DNA of 64,000 nt, taken from NCBI GenBank assembly GCA_028874335.1, contig JAPPJY010000088.1:136255-200254 (forward strand). Reading direction: 5' to 3'. Source of the DNA: Gemmatimonadota bacterium. Its GTDB lineage: Bacteria; Latescibacterota; UBA2968; GCA-2709665. Every line of letters begins with the position of its first letter. Position 1 is the stretch's first letter. Below the pieces are notes generated by a model. That model saw nothing but the letters and a program-made list of their open reading frames with translations, was not told where the DNA came from and ran no database searches. Positions 40,345-49,490 of the stretch are shown here, in pieces. The position numbers and the translations under genes are program-made.

Positions 40345-41931
40345 ATGCTGGTGGGATACGTGAGTGATGAGCGCTATGTCGCGATGTCCGACGTGGCCCT
40401 TGAGTTCAGGGACGCGTCGGGAAACGCGGTGCCCGCACGTTCGTCGGCATCGGGTGCGGTATACGCGGACGTTTCGCCCGGGCGGTATCAGGTGGTTCTG
40501 GCGCGGCATGGTTACGGGTCGAAGATTGTCGATTTGGAGGTGAAGCCCGATGAACCCCATCAGTTTCGTCTGTTGAAGGACTGCCTCATGGGCTACGTGT
40601 GGCCCAAGTGCGTCAGGTCGGGCGATCGCTCCGAATTCCGCGTGCATTCACACGAACAGTACAAGCTGGAGTTGTGGCGTTACGGCTGGAAAAAGGAACT
40701 CATCAGGCCTGTCGGGTGGTACGACGAGCACGGGCCGCGGGCCACCGTGCAGCTGACTCCCGACGGCGACTATACGCAGGTGGGCGCACAGTGGAACAGG
40801 TTCGGCTATACCAGCCCGGGTCATAAACAGCTGGTCACGGCGCCCGAACGGTCCGGTCTCTACTATTTTCATGCGAAAACGGAGTCAGGTCTGTTCTTTT
40901 CGTTTCCGTGGGTTGTCGCGCCGGCCCGACCGCGGGCGAGAGTGGCCGTGCTGGCGTCGAACATCAACTGGAACTGCTATAACAACTTCGGCGGTCGCAG
41001 CAACTATATTCACCCGGACAGGATGCCCCCAACGCCAACCATCAACGCCCGGCTCGAATTGAAACGCTACACCGATCCGGAGCACATCAACTACGATGCG
41101 GAGGAATACCTGCCGCTTTCTTTCGAACGACCTGAGCCGATCAATTTCGTGCCGGAGGATGAACAGGTAACCGACCCGATCGAAGGGCGGGCGCCGAATC
41201 ACGTCGCGCCGGCGGAATGGCGGTTGATGGGTTGGCTCGAACGGGAAGGGTTCGAGTACGACCTCTACTCGGAGACACAACTGCACTTTGGAGCGCTCAA
41301 TCTGGACGATTACGCCGTTTTGATTCTGGGTCCCCATCCTGAATACTGGTCCGCCAGGATGTATTACGAGGTGAAGGACTGGGTCTTCAACCGCGGCGGC
41401 AGGCTGATGTATATGGGCGGCAACGGGCTGAACTGCGAGGTGGAGTTGCCGGACGAGGAAACAATGATCGTCCATAACGGAAACCTTCGTCAACAGCGGG
41501 ACGGACGATTTGAAAGCCGGATGCATATGCGCCAGGAATCCGAGGCCAACCTGCTGGGTGTCGTGTTCACCGATGCCGGCATTATGACAGCGGCGCCTTA
41601 CCAGGTCGTCGACGCAGGACACTGGGCATTCGAAGGCACCGGTCTCCAGGACGGCGATATCTTCGGCCGGGAGTGCCTGCATATGCGAATTCCGGGAGGG
41701 GCGTCGGGGCACGAAACGGACAAGATCTCGCCCAGATTCTCTCCCGAGAACGTGAAACTGCTCGCCCGCGGGACCAACGACAACGACGGCGGCGCTCATA
41801 TGGTCGTTCACGAGCCGGACGGGGGCGGCGCCGTCTTCTCGACGGGGTCGATCACCTGTATCAGTTCCCTTCTGGTCAGCGATGAACTGTCACGGTTGAC
41901 GGGCAACGTGCTGAAGCGTTTCCTGGTGTAG
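40345..41931 (+). CDS. N,N-dimethylformamidase large-subunit-like protein
   Basis: A 528-residue protein. Residues ~1-75 look like a small beta-domain of the carboxypeptidase-regulatory type (SASGAVYADVSPGRYQVVLA). From about residue 190 it resembles the C-terminal domain of the beta subunit of N,N-dimethylformamidase, an iron enzyme that hydrolyses formamides: NINWNCYNNFGGRSNYIHPD, ILGPHPEYWSARMYYEVKDW, GGRLMYMGGNG and PGGASGHETDKISPRF. Conserved Tyr residues that could bind iron are present, but ligands cannot be assigned here. ATG 40345 follows GGGAG. No small (alpha) subunit gene is visible. It lies between an amidase and an amidohydrolase. The real substrate is open. Confidence 0.75.
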   Translation: MLVGYVSDERYVAMSDVALEFRDASGNAVPARSSASGAVYADVSPGRYQVVLARHGYGSKIVDLEVKPDEPHQFRLLKDCLMGYVWPKCVRSGDRSEFRVHSHEQYKLELWRYGWKKELIRPVGWYDEHGPRATVQLTPDGDYTQVGAQWNRFGYTSPGHKQLVTAPERSGLYYFHAKTESGLFFSFPWVVAPARPRARVAVLASNINWNCYNNFGGRSNYIHPDRMPPTPTINARLELKRYTDPEHINYDAEEYLPLSFERPEPINFVPEDEQVTDPIEGRAPNHVAPAEWRLMGWLEREGFEYDLYSETQLHFGALNLDDYAVLILGPHPEYWSARMYYEVKDWVFNRGGRLMYMGGNGLNCEVELPDEETMIVHNGNLRQQRDGRFESRMHMRQESEANLLGVVFTDAGIMTAAPYQVVDAGHWAFEGTGLQDGDIFGRECLHMRIPGGASGHETDKISPRFSPENVKLLARGTNDNDGGAHMVVHEPDGGGAVFSTGSITCISSLLVSDELSRLTGNVLKRFLV

Positions 41932-41968
41932 CGTCCGGCGCCCACACGAAATGCGAACGGAGCGCGGC

Positions 41969-42886
41969 ATGCTATTCGACACGCATACGAACCTGTTGTG
42001 GTATCCGGACCATCTGTCGGATGAATTCATCGAGTCGGCGCTTGCCGCCAAGAAGGCGAAGATGCGATTGTCGCCCGACGTGTACTACGCCGATGACGCC
42101 AGGGACGAGCGCAATGCGTTCGATGCCAGGCCCGAGCAATTGCTGGAGGCCACCGAAGACTGCGACCGCGCCATCGTGTTCGGCCTGCGTGCGTCGCACG
42201 TGGGAATCGACGTGCCCCAGGAACTGGTTGCCGGATTCGTGGACGAAAACCCGGAACGGTTCTTTGGCTGGTGTTCGGTCAACCCGAACGACGCGGATTG
42301 TATCGATCAGCTGGTATATTGTGTGGAGGACCTCGGGCTGCGGGGGTTGAAGGTGGCGCCGATCTACCAGAACTGGGACCCGCAGGATCCCCGTCACCTG
42401 CCGTTCTTCAAAAAGGCGGAATCGCTGGGTATTCCGCTGAATATCCATCAGGGGACTTCGTTCGTCCGGTTCGGGCCGTTGAAGTACGCGAATCCGATTC
42501 AACTCGAGGACATCGCAATGGCGTGTCCCGATCTTCGCATCGTCATTTCCCACATGGGGCATCCCTGGGAAGATGAATGCGTGGTGCTGATCCGGAAGCA
42601 TCCGAACCTCTTCACGAACGTATCCGCGATCCACTACCGTCCGCGGCGGCACTACCAGGCCTTCATGTCGGCGATCGAATACGGCGTGGAACACAAACTG
42701 ATATTCGGATCCGACTTCCCGTCGGCCACGGCGGCGCAGGTCATCGCCGGACAGTGGAAGGTGAATGACGTGGTCAGGGGGACCGGTTTCCCGACGGTCC
42801 CGGACGAGGTGATCCACAATATCATCTACGAGAACTGGAAACTTGCCTTCCCTGAATATATCGGAAGACAGTCGGCCGGAACCTGA
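41969..42886 (+). CDS. Amidohydrolase-family (PF04909-like) metal-dependent hydrolase or decarboxylase
   Basis: A 305-residue TIM-barrel of the amidohydrolase-2 group, which includes decarboxylases and lactonases. The first motif reads FDTHTN, with Asn where D-x-H-x-H is usual. Later metal-site residues are present: NIHQGTSF (His, near residue 155), VISHMGHPW (near 190) and FGSDFPSA (Asp, near 248). GGAG lies 7 bases before ATG 41969; ATG 41951 is less supported. It is tightly packed between the dimethylformamidase-like and transglutaminase-like genes. Reaction not determined. Confidence 0.85.
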   Translation: MLFDTHTNLLWYPDHLSDEFIESALAAKKAKMRLSPDVYYADDARDERNAFDARPEQLLEATEDCDRAIVFGLRASHVGIDVPQELVAGFVDENPERFFGWCSVNPNDADCIDQLVYCVEDLGLRGLKVAPIYQNWDPQDPRHLPFFKKAESLGIPLNIHQGTSFVRFGPLKYANPIQLEDIAMACPDLRIVISHMGHPWEDECVVLIRKHPNLFTNVSAIHYRPRRHYQAFMSAIEYGVEHKLIFGSDFPSATAAQVIAGQWKVNDVVRGTGFPTVPDEVIHNIIYENWKLAFPEYIGRQSAGT

Positions 42887-42914
42887 GATGCCAACCTCAA
42901 AATGAGAGGCCTTG

Positions 42915-44156
42915 ATGAGCCGATTGTACTACAGTGAAGAGGGGCGGGTAATGCCAACGCTATGCGAGGAACTGACGACGTTCCGCCGGGCGCGCAAGAG
43001 GCTCGCGTTGCCGGGGACGGACGCACCGGGGCAGGTCTATATCCTCGCCCGGCCCTATCCCGACAACGCAGCTCCGCTTCGGGTGGCCGTGAACGGCGGT
43101 GAAGTCATCGCGATCGAGCCAGATCGGCCCGGCGCGTATTCCTGGTATGAATTTTCCGTCTCTGATCTAAGGGCCGGCGACAACACCTTCGAACTGTGGA
43201 CCGACGGGACGGCGATGGACGGCTGGTCTCTCGCGATGGAAGCGGGACGCGCCGGAACCGGCAGCGGTGTCAGTGACGACGGCGGGGAGACCTGGCGGAG
43301 CGACCGGATGGGCTATCTCAACTCGGTCCTGGGCGAGTACGTCGTCCGGGTGCGGCTGGCCGAGGGCGAGGACCCGCCGCCTCCCGCCATGGTCTGGGAG
43401 GTCGCGGAGGCGCCGAGGCTGCTGTCGTTGAGGCGTTTGCTGCCGCCGGTCGCAAGAGACCAGGGGCCGCTGATCAACCGGGTCCGCGCGTTATCGTCCT
43501 GGCTGGCGTCCAGCTGGGAGCATACCAATTCGCTCAGGGCGGGCCAATACGCGCCCTGGGACGCCGAAACCCTGCTCGCATGGGCGCCCCGACAGGCCGG
43601 ACACAATGGCAAACGCCCGGTGGCAATGTGCGTACACTACGCGGCGGCGTTCGTGAGCTGCGCCCAGGCGGCGGGCATCCCGGCTCGATGCGCTGTACTC
43701 ACCGAGGCGGTCAACGGTTTCAACGGACATTTCGTAGCCGAGGTCTGGTTCGAGGAGTACGGCAAGTGGGCCGTGGTGGATCCGAACACCGATACGCTTT
43801 TCGTCAGGAATGGGGTACCCATGTCGATGGGCGAGGTGCAGGCCGAGGGAGAAAGCCTGAAGACTTATATCGAGTACGGGCCGGGGGCGGAGTACCAGAG
43901 GACGTTCCCGCATATGGTTGAATTCGCCCGGGAGAATCTTGAGAAGGGGGTGTGCTTCGGGCACCGGAGCGTGTGGTTCCGGAGCGACCTGCTGGGGCGA
44001 CCGGAATTCTCACCGCCCGCGCACGGATCCCTGAGCTATTGCGAGACCGGCCTGGTCTGGGAGCAACGCGACCTCGCCGAGGGGTTTGGGATGTTTCCTC
44101 ACTTCGGCGACGAAGGTTACTTCGATGCCGCACCGGCGGGATTCGGTGACGCGTGA
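42915..44156 (+). CDS. Transglutaminase-like cysteine hydrolase
   Basis: A 413-residue protein with a C-terminal transglutaminase core: C239 in AMCVHYAAAFVSCAQAAGIP, H272 in NGHFVAEVWFEEYG and D289 in WAVVDPN form the Cys-His-Asp triad. Residues ~1-150 are beta-rich (LRVAVNGGEVIAIEPDRP). Bacterial relatives are mostly peptidases or amidases acting on proteins, glycans or lasso peptides rather than crosslinking enzymes. No signal peptide, so probably cytoplasmic. GAGAGG precedes ATG 42915. In this run it adds another amide-cleaving activity; its target is unknown. Confidence 0.8.
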   Translation: MSRLYYSEEGRVMPTLCEELTTFRRARKRLALPGTDAPGQVYILARPYPDNAAPLRVAVNGGEVIAIEPDRPGAYSWYEFSVSDLRAGDNTFELWTDGTAMDGWSLAMEAGRAGTGSGVSDDGGETWRSDRMGYLNSVLGEYVVRVRLAEGEDPPPPAMVWEVAEAPRLLSLRRLLPPVARDQGPLINRVRALSSWLASSWEHTNSLRAGQYAPWDAETLLAWAPRQAGHNGKRPVAMCVHYAAAFVSCAQAAGIPARCAVLTEAVNGFNGHFVAEVWFEEYGKWAVVDPNTDTLFVRNGVPMSMGEVQAEGESLKTYIEYGPGAEYQRTFPHMVEFARENLEKGVCFGHRSVWFRSDLLGRPEFSPPAHGSLSYCETGLVWEQRDLAEGFGMFPHFGDEGYFDAAPAGFGDA

Positions 44157-44216
44157 AACGGCAACCGGCGGTGTTCGCGGTAACGTAAATCCAATTATGT
44201 TCAGGAAGGGATTCCC

Positions 44217-45206
44217 GTGATTAAAATTGGTACGCGAATCGATCCGGCTTGGCTGGACCGGCCGGAGGACCTGAGGTTCCTGCGGCAGATCGGCGTGGAC
44301 GTGGTGGATGTGACGCTGGATATCTTCCCGGGATACAGGGAGTCCGGACTACTGCGTCGCGAAAGCCTGGAGCGTGTGGTGGAGGTGGTGGACGGCGCCG
44401 GCCTCAAGATCGAACGGGCGAACGCCACCAACAACTATATGCGCGCTGTCTTCCTGGGTGAATCCGGTGCGGCCGAGGAACTGGATCATCTCGTGGCGAA
44501 CGTCGCGCTCTGCGGGGAATACGGATTTCCCGTCGTCGGGATTCAGTGTTTCCAGGCCGCCCAGTTCGGAGGGTTGCCTCGCGGCGTGTTCGAGTGGGTG
44601 GAAGGCCGGGGCGGCTACCGGCACCTGAGGGTCGATTTGCGGGACGCGCTGAACAGACCCGCGCAGGACGGCGCGCCCACGCACGAGGAACTCTGGGAAC
44701 GGACGTTGGAGATCTTTCGGGCGACGGTGCCGGTCGCCGAAGCAGGGGGCACACGGGTCGCGATGCATGGGAACGACCCTCCCGTGCCCAGCCTGCATGG
44801 CGTACCTCAGATTCTGCACGATTTCGCGTCGTTCGATCGGTTGTTCTCGGAGGTGCCGTCGCCCGCAAACGGGATGACCTTCTGCGTGGGCACACGGTAC
44901 GAGTCGGGCGAGGACGTATTCGAGGGAATCCGGCGGTTTGGCGGGCAGGGGAGGATCTTTCACGTGCATTTTCGAAACGTACGGGGAACCATTCCCGAAA
45001 ACGGGGGTTATGAGGAGGTGAGTCTGGATCTGGGAGACCTGAACATGTTTCAGGTGGTCCGGGCCTTGCACGAAGCGGGTTTCGAGGGCGCCATCGACTA
45101 CGACCATATTATGAAGTTGGCCGGTGACGCGGAGGGGCGGGCCTATATAGCGCTATGCGTCGGGCAGATGCACGGATTCCTGCAGGCGCTCGAAACGGAC
45201 CGTTAA
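44217..45206 (+). CDS. Mannonate dehydratase (UxuA)-like TIM-barrel enzyme
   Basis: A 329-residue xylose-isomerase-like barrel. The combination VAMHGNDPPVPSLHGVPQI, TFCVGTRYESGED, IFHVHFRNVRGTIPENGGY and AIDYDHIMKL is that of D-mannonate dehydratase UxuA, which dehydrates mannonate to 2-keto-3-deoxygluconate and uses a divalent metal held by His/Cys/Asp of these segments. GTG 44217 lies behind AGGAAGGG. UxuA is often near 360-400 residues, so this is a short relative. Together with Gfo/Idh and a DapA-family gene elsewhere it fits hexuronate-like catabolism, but this is inference. Confidence 0.8.
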   Translation: MIKIGTRIDPAWLDRPEDLRFLRQIGVDVVDVTLDIFPGYRESGLLRRESLERVVEVVDGAGLKIERANATNNYMRAVFLGESGAAEELDHLVANVALCGEYGFPVVGIQCFQAAQFGGLPRGVFEWVEGRGGYRHLRVDLRDALNRPAQDGAPTHEELWERTLEIFRATVPVAEAGGTRVAMHGNDPPVPSLHGVPQILHDFASFDRLFSEVPSPANGMTFCVGTRYESGEDVFEGIRRFGGQGRIFHVHFRNVRGTIPENGGYEEVSLDLGDLNMFQVVRALHEAGFEGAIDYDHIMKLAGDAEGRAYIALCVGQMHGFLQALETDR

Positions 45207-45278
45207 CGGGTGATGCACACTGTGGCAGACGCCCTGCACGGCCGATGTTCAGCGGGCTGAACGCAGACATACCGGGAG

Positions 45279-47909
45279 ATGACTCTGAGCGTTGCCATGG
45301 CTGAAACGGCGGAATTCGTTGTTGATCTTGCGCGGGCCTCCCGTGCTTCGCTCGATCAGGTTGGCGGAAAAGCGCGAAACCTGGGGCGTCTGCTTGTCGG
45401 GGGATTCCGCGTTCCGGACGGATTTTGCGTGACAGCGGACGCCTGTACGCGGTTTCTGGAACACAATGGTCTTGATCCCGCCGGCGCGACCGAGGAGACG
45501 GTTGCCCGGGGTTCGTTTCCCGAATCCGTGGAACAGGCCATCAGGACGTCTTCCGAATCGCTCCTCCGCCAGGGCGCAGGACCCGTTGCCGTGCGGTCGT
45601 CCGGCGCCTCCGAGGACGGCAGCGCATTTGCGTTTGCGGGTCAGTTCGAGACCTACCTGAACCTGACGGATGTCGCTTCCGTACTCGAACACGTCCGGAT
45701 GTGCTGGGCGTCCGCATGGAACGTCCGCTTGCGAACCTATGCCCCGGATCTGATTCCCCGTATTGCGGTTGTGGTCCAGGAAATGGTGGCGGCGGAGAAG
45801 TCCGGCATCCTATTCACGCAAAACCCGGTGGCGTCAGGCGCACCGGGTATTTTCGTGGAGGCAAATTGGGGCCTCGGAGAAACGGTGGTCGGGGGGGAGG
45901 TTTCGCCCGATTCTTACGTGCTGGACCGGAAAACGGGCCGGGTTGTCGAGAAACGTATCGCCCAGAAGCTGTGGCGGCTCCTGCCGGGCGACCGCCGGGC
46001 CGAACCCATGCCGGAGGAGCTCCGGAATGCCGAAGCGCTTTCTTCGGATGAACTGTACACGCTTTGGCGGCAGGGCACGAAGATCGAGGCCTACTCCGGG
46101 GGCCGGCCCCAGGACATCGAATGGGCGTTTTCCGGGGGCCGGCTCTTTCTCCTCCAGACGCGCCCGATTACAACGACCGTGTCCCGCCCGCGCGGCGCAT
46201 GGTCACGGGGGATCTGCGACGACCTCTGGTCCGAGGCCCTCTGTCCGATGGCCGCGTCCATCATTGCGGGTCGTCTGAGCGAAGCCTATACCTTCCAGCG
46301 TCCCGCACGGCGCCTGGGCATGAGAGCATTTGTACGCGATGACATCCTGAATGTGATCGACAGTTATATGTACGTGAATGCGGACGCCGTGGCGCAGGCG
46401 CTCCGCCTGATCCCTGAAAGACTGACGGCAGATGACGCCCTGGACATACTGCCACGGAGTCTCCAGAAGGAGGTTAGGGGTTCGCCGCGGACCTGGCGGC
46501 GGATTCTCCCGGCGCTGCTGCGCCTTCCGGGCCTGCTGATGACCGAGCCCTACGGTCTGATTCACAGCAATCATCGGCGGGTCAGGCAGGCGTTTTTCCC
46601 GGTATTCAGCCGGCGGATTCGGGCCATAGAGCGCCAAATTTCCTCGGCGAGGGCTCCGGATGACCTGCTCGAGGCCGCAGATCGTCTGAATGAACTGGCC
46701 ATGCGCCAACAGGGGCATGTCAACCAGTGGAGCTACGCATTCGCGATGAACTGCATCTGGGTGCTGCGAATGATGGTGGTCCGCTGGGCGAAGCTCGACA
46801 TGGAAGTTTTCAAGGATCTGCTGATGGTCCCTGTCAGAAACAAGACTTCGGAGGCCAACGCCGCCCTGGAGGAATTGACGGAGGAGGTCCGGAGCGACGC
46901 CGGGCTGCGGCGGGTGTTGGAAAACGGCACGGACGCGGCGTTCCTGAAACATCTGCGGGCGGGCGAAGGCCGCTTTGCTTCCAGGTTCGATGCATTCATC
47001 CAGGTGTACGGGGTTCGCGCCACAAATCGGGATTTCACCATTGCGCGCTGGCGGGAACGCCCGGAAATCGTTGTTCAGATGCTCCGACAGAACCTCTGCG
47101 CGGAACCCGTATCGCTGCGAAGAGATCCGCGGGAAACGATGCAGACGGCGGAATCGACGGTATTTGAATGTCTGTCCGAAAGGCCCTGGGGAGCGGTGCG
47201 TGTTCCGGTGTTTCGGTACGTATTGAGATATGCGAGGATCTATCTCGGACTTCGTGAGGAATTGCGATTCCACCTCGACAGACTGTTCGCCGGGTACCGG
47301 GCTGTTTTTCTGGGGCTCGCAGACCATCTTGTATCCCGTGGGCTGCTTCGCCGCAGGGATGACGTGTTTTTCCTGACCTGTACCGAAGTCGAGAACGCGT
47401 TCCAGGGCGGCACCCTGCCATCCGAAGATGAAATCCATCGACGGATCGCGGATTTCGAACGCGCGCGCGTCAGACAGCCGTTTTATTTCTGGATTGACGG
47501 GCGCGGTGAGAATCCGGTCGCCGACAATAGTCAGGATGCACAACGGTTGGAGGGCGTTGGAACCAGCCCCGGAACGGCAACCGGGTTTGCCAGGCTGATA
47601 CGCGGGCCGGAGGATTTCGGGACACTTGGGCAGGGTGAGGTGCTGGTTGCATTGGGTACGGACCCGGGATGGACGCCGCTCTTCCGGCGGGTGAGGGCGG
47701 TCGTCACGGAAATTGGCGGGGTCCTGAACCACAGTTCGGTGATCGCACGGGAGTATCAGGTCCCCGCGGTCGTGGGGGTGTCGGGCGCCACGCGGCGCAT
47801 CCGCACCGGAGACCGCGTGACCGTGGACGGGAGTCGCGGTGTTGTCGAGATTCACGGCGACGTGAGCGGGTCCCCTGTATCTCGCGATCGGGCAGACGAG
47901 GCCGGATAG
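45279..47909 (+). CDS. PEP synthase / rifampicin phosphotransferase-like phosphohistidine enzyme
   Basis: An 876-residue three-domain enzyme. Residues ~1-310 are the ATP-grasp half (VAVRSSGASEDGSAFAFAGQ, then FETYLNLTD, VVVQEMV, QDIEWAF and LLQTRPI), residues ~320-750 a helical substrate domain, and the C terminus the swivelling phosphohistidine domain with VTEIGGVLNHSSVIAREYQV then PAVVGV; the carrier is H818. The order ATP - substrate - His and the length match rifampicin phosphotransferase (~867 residues) more than PEP synthase, where a C-terminal TIM barrel follows. The substrate may be rifamycin or an endogenous compound. ATG 45279 is used, though ATG 45297 is possible. It closes the 37-48 kb run. 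Confidence 0.85.
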   Translation: MTLSVAMAETAEFVVDLARASRASLDQVGGKARNLGRLLVGGFRVPDGFCVTADACTRFLEHNGLDPAGATEETVARGSFPESVEQAIRTSSESLLRQGAGPVAVRSSGASEDGSAFAFAGQFETYLNLTDVASVLEHVRMCWASAWNVRLRTYAPDLIPRIAVVVQEMVAAEKSGILFTQNPVASGAPGIFVEANWGLGETVVGGEVSPDSYVLDRKTGRVVEKRIAQKLWRLLPGDRRAEPMPEELRNAEALSSDELYTLWRQGTKIEAYSGGRPQDIEWAFSGGRLFLLQTRPITTTVSRPRGAWSRGICDDLWSEALCPMAASIIAGRLSEAYTFQRPARRLGMRAFVRDDILNVIDSYMYVNADAVAQALRLIPERLTADDALDILPRSLQKEVRGSPRTWRRILPALLRLPGLLMTEPYGLIHSNHRRVRQAFFPVFSRRIRAIERQISSARAPDDLLEAADRLNELAMRQQGHVNQWSYAFAMNCIWVLRMMVVRWAKLDMEVFKDLLMVPVRNKTSEANAALEELTEEVRSDAGLRRVLENGTDAAFLKHLRAGEGRFASRFDAFIQVYGVRATNRDFTIARWRERPEIVVQMLRQNLCAEPVSLRRDPRETMQTAESTVFECLSERPWGAVRVPVFRYVLRYARIYLGLREELRFHLDRLFAGYRAVFLGLADHLVSRGLLRRRDDVFFLTCTEVENAFQGGTLPSEDEIHRRIADFERARVRQPFYFWIDGRGENPVADNSQDAQRLEGVGTSPGTATGFARLIRGPEDFGTLGQGEVLVALGTDPGWTPLFRRVRAVVTEIGGVLNHSSVIAREYQVPAVVGVSGATRRIRTGDRVTVDGSRGVVEIHGDVSGSPVSRDRADEAG

Positions 47910-48026
47910 GGGACCGGACACGGAGATCTTCAGCGTGCTTCCGTATAACTTTCTTGTTTTTAATTATTTGGGACAATATCGATCCTTTGTGCCGTCGGAC
48001 TGCGGATTTGCCGGTCAGCGAATCGG

Positions 48027-48055
48027 TTGCCAATAAGCGCACGTTATTGTAAATT
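48027..48055 (+). promoter_or_regulatory. Promoter for yggS
   Basis: TTGCCA (48027-48032), 17 bp, TAAATT (48050-48055), 55 bases before ATG 48110. The 200 bp gap after the PEP-synthase-like gene is otherwise AT-richer than its surroundings and holds no other feature. Confidence 0.5.
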
Positions 48056-48109
48056 CACTCTTCTGTATCGGAACTTCAATTAACCGTTTTTCGTTTCGGC
48101 GCAGCGCCA

Positions 48110-48799
48110 ATGACGTCGATTTCCGAGAATCTGAGGCGGGTTCGTGAACGCATCGCCCGGGCCGCGGAGCGTGCGTCGCGGCAGGCGCGGGATGTGACCC
48201 TTGTCGCGGTTTCCAAGACGAAGCCCGTCGAGGTCATCGGGGAAGCGGTGGAGGCGGGGGTCCGGGTGCTGGGCGAAAACCGCGTGCAGGAAGCCGAGAC
48301 GAAGGTTGGCAACGTCGCGGAAGCCGTGGAATGGCATCTCGTGGGACATCTCCAGCGTAACAAGGTGAAGAGTGCGCTGCACATGTTCGAGCTGATCCAT
48401 TCGGTGGACAGTCTGCGGCTTGCAAAGGAGATTGGAAAACGCGCCGTGCAGGCCGGAATCTGCGCACGGACGCTCGTACAGGTGAATACTTCCGGGGCGG
48501 ACTCGCAGTTCGGAGCCGCGCCTCACGAAGCAGTCGACCTTGTCGGGCGGATTTCAGAGGTGGAAGGCGTGGGTGTGGAGGGGTTGATGACGATCGGCCT
48601 GTTCCTTCCGGACCCCGAGGCGGTGCGACCATGTTTCGTACAACTGCGGGAACTGAGTGAAGAGATCGAATCGGCGCGAATACCGGGTGTGTCGATGACA
48701 CACCTGTCGATGGGGATGACGGGGGATTTCGAGGTGGCGATAGAGGAAGGCGCCACGATGGTGCGCGTCGGCTCGGCGGTCTTCGGCTCGAGACAATGA
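48110..48799 (+). CDS. yggS: YggS family PLP-binding protein (PLP homeostasis)
   Basis: A 229-residue single TIM-barrel fold-type III PLP protein (PLPBP/PROSC family) that buffers cellular PLP and affects amino-acid pools. The PLP lysine is K36 in LVAVSKTKPVE; GENRVQEAETK, WHLVGHLQRNKVK, HSVDS, GLMTIG and LSMGMTGDFEVAIEEGATMV then RVGSAVFG are all canonical. ATG 48110 has a weak Shine-Dalgarno. As in many bacteria yggT follows directly, a conserved gene pair. Confidence 0.95.
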   Translation: MTSISENLRRVRERIARAAERASRQARDVTLVAVSKTKPVEVIGEAVEAGVRVLGENRVQEAETKVGNVAEAVEWHLVGHLQRNKVKSALHMFELIHSVDSLRLAKEIGKRAVQAGICARTLVQVNTSGADSQFGAAPHEAVDLVGRISEVEGVGVEGLMTIGLFLPDPEAVRPCFVQLRELSEEIESARIPGVSMTHLSMGMTGDFEVAIEEGATMVRVGSAVFGSRQ

Positions 48800-48856
48800 C
48801 GGACGGGCAGCGCTCCCGGCGGTCGGCGGCAGCGGGCCTCCAGGTCAAGGATTACA

Positions 48857-49459
48857 ATGTTATACGTCTTGTTGCAGGTCATTGACTATTTGCGTGCGGC
48901 CGTCAATTTCGCGGCATTCGCTGTGGTGGTGGTCGTTATCGTCCTGATGGTCCTGCGATGGGTACTGTTCCGGGCGCAGCCCTTCGGGCGGCTCGCCCAG
49001 GTCGTTCGGGAATGGACCGACCCCATGATCTGGCCGGTGGCGCAGAGCCTGCCGGCGTCCAACAGTCTCAGCATTGCGCCGCTGTTTGTGATTCTGGCGG
49101 CGTTGCTGGCCGCGTTTTTTCTGAAGTGGGTCAGCAACGATGTGCTGCTGGCGCTGGAAGGGGTGGTTCGGGCATTGATGAACGTGGCCTTTCTTCAGGT
49201 CATCGGCTGGCTCTTTTACGGCGCGATTTCCGTCTTCCTGGTGTTGATCCTCGCCCGCATTATTGTCTCCTGGATGCCCTTTCTGCAAAGCGGGCGGCTG
49301 GTCTGGACGCTGTATGCGCTTACCGAGCCCGTCATGGCGCCTTTCCGTCGCATGATTCCGCCGCTTGGGATGTTCGATCTGTCTCCCATTCTGTTGATCC
49401 TGCTGTTGAATTTCGCAAAGGGCGCGGTTCTCGCCGTCTTCGGACTGGGCGCGTCGTAG
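48857..49459 (+). CDS. yggT: YggT family membrane protein, two-domain form
   Basis: A 200-residue inner-membrane protein with four hydrophobic segments arranged as two YggT modules, each a pair of helices around a loop with R-x-W-V/I... and T-x-P motifs: EWTDPMIWPVAQSLPA and LTEPVMAPFRRMIPPLGMFD. The family is linked to osmotic tolerance and cell-envelope or division functions, not well defined. ATG 48857 begins the first helix region. It lies 57 bases after yggS and 31 before mtnP, so these are likely cotranscribed. Confidence 0.9.
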   Translation: MLYVLLQVIDYLRAAVNFAAFAVVVVVIVLMVLRWVLFRAQPFGRLAQVVREWTDPMIWPVAQSLPASNSLSIAPLFVILAALLAAFFLKWVSNDVLLALEGVVRALMNVAFLQVIGWLFYGAISVFLVLILARIIVSWMPFLQSGRLVWTLYALTEPVMAPFRRMIPPLGMFDLSPILLILLLNFAKGAVLAVFGLGAS

Positions 49460-49490
49460 GGTCGGATTTCCGGAAGGACGGAGCGGATCC

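Noticed and set aside
46203-47921. 572-codon open frame antisense to the PEP-synthase-like gene
   Set aside because: The plus strand carries clear catalytic motifs; the antisense frame has none and is rich in Arg/Pro/Gly runs.
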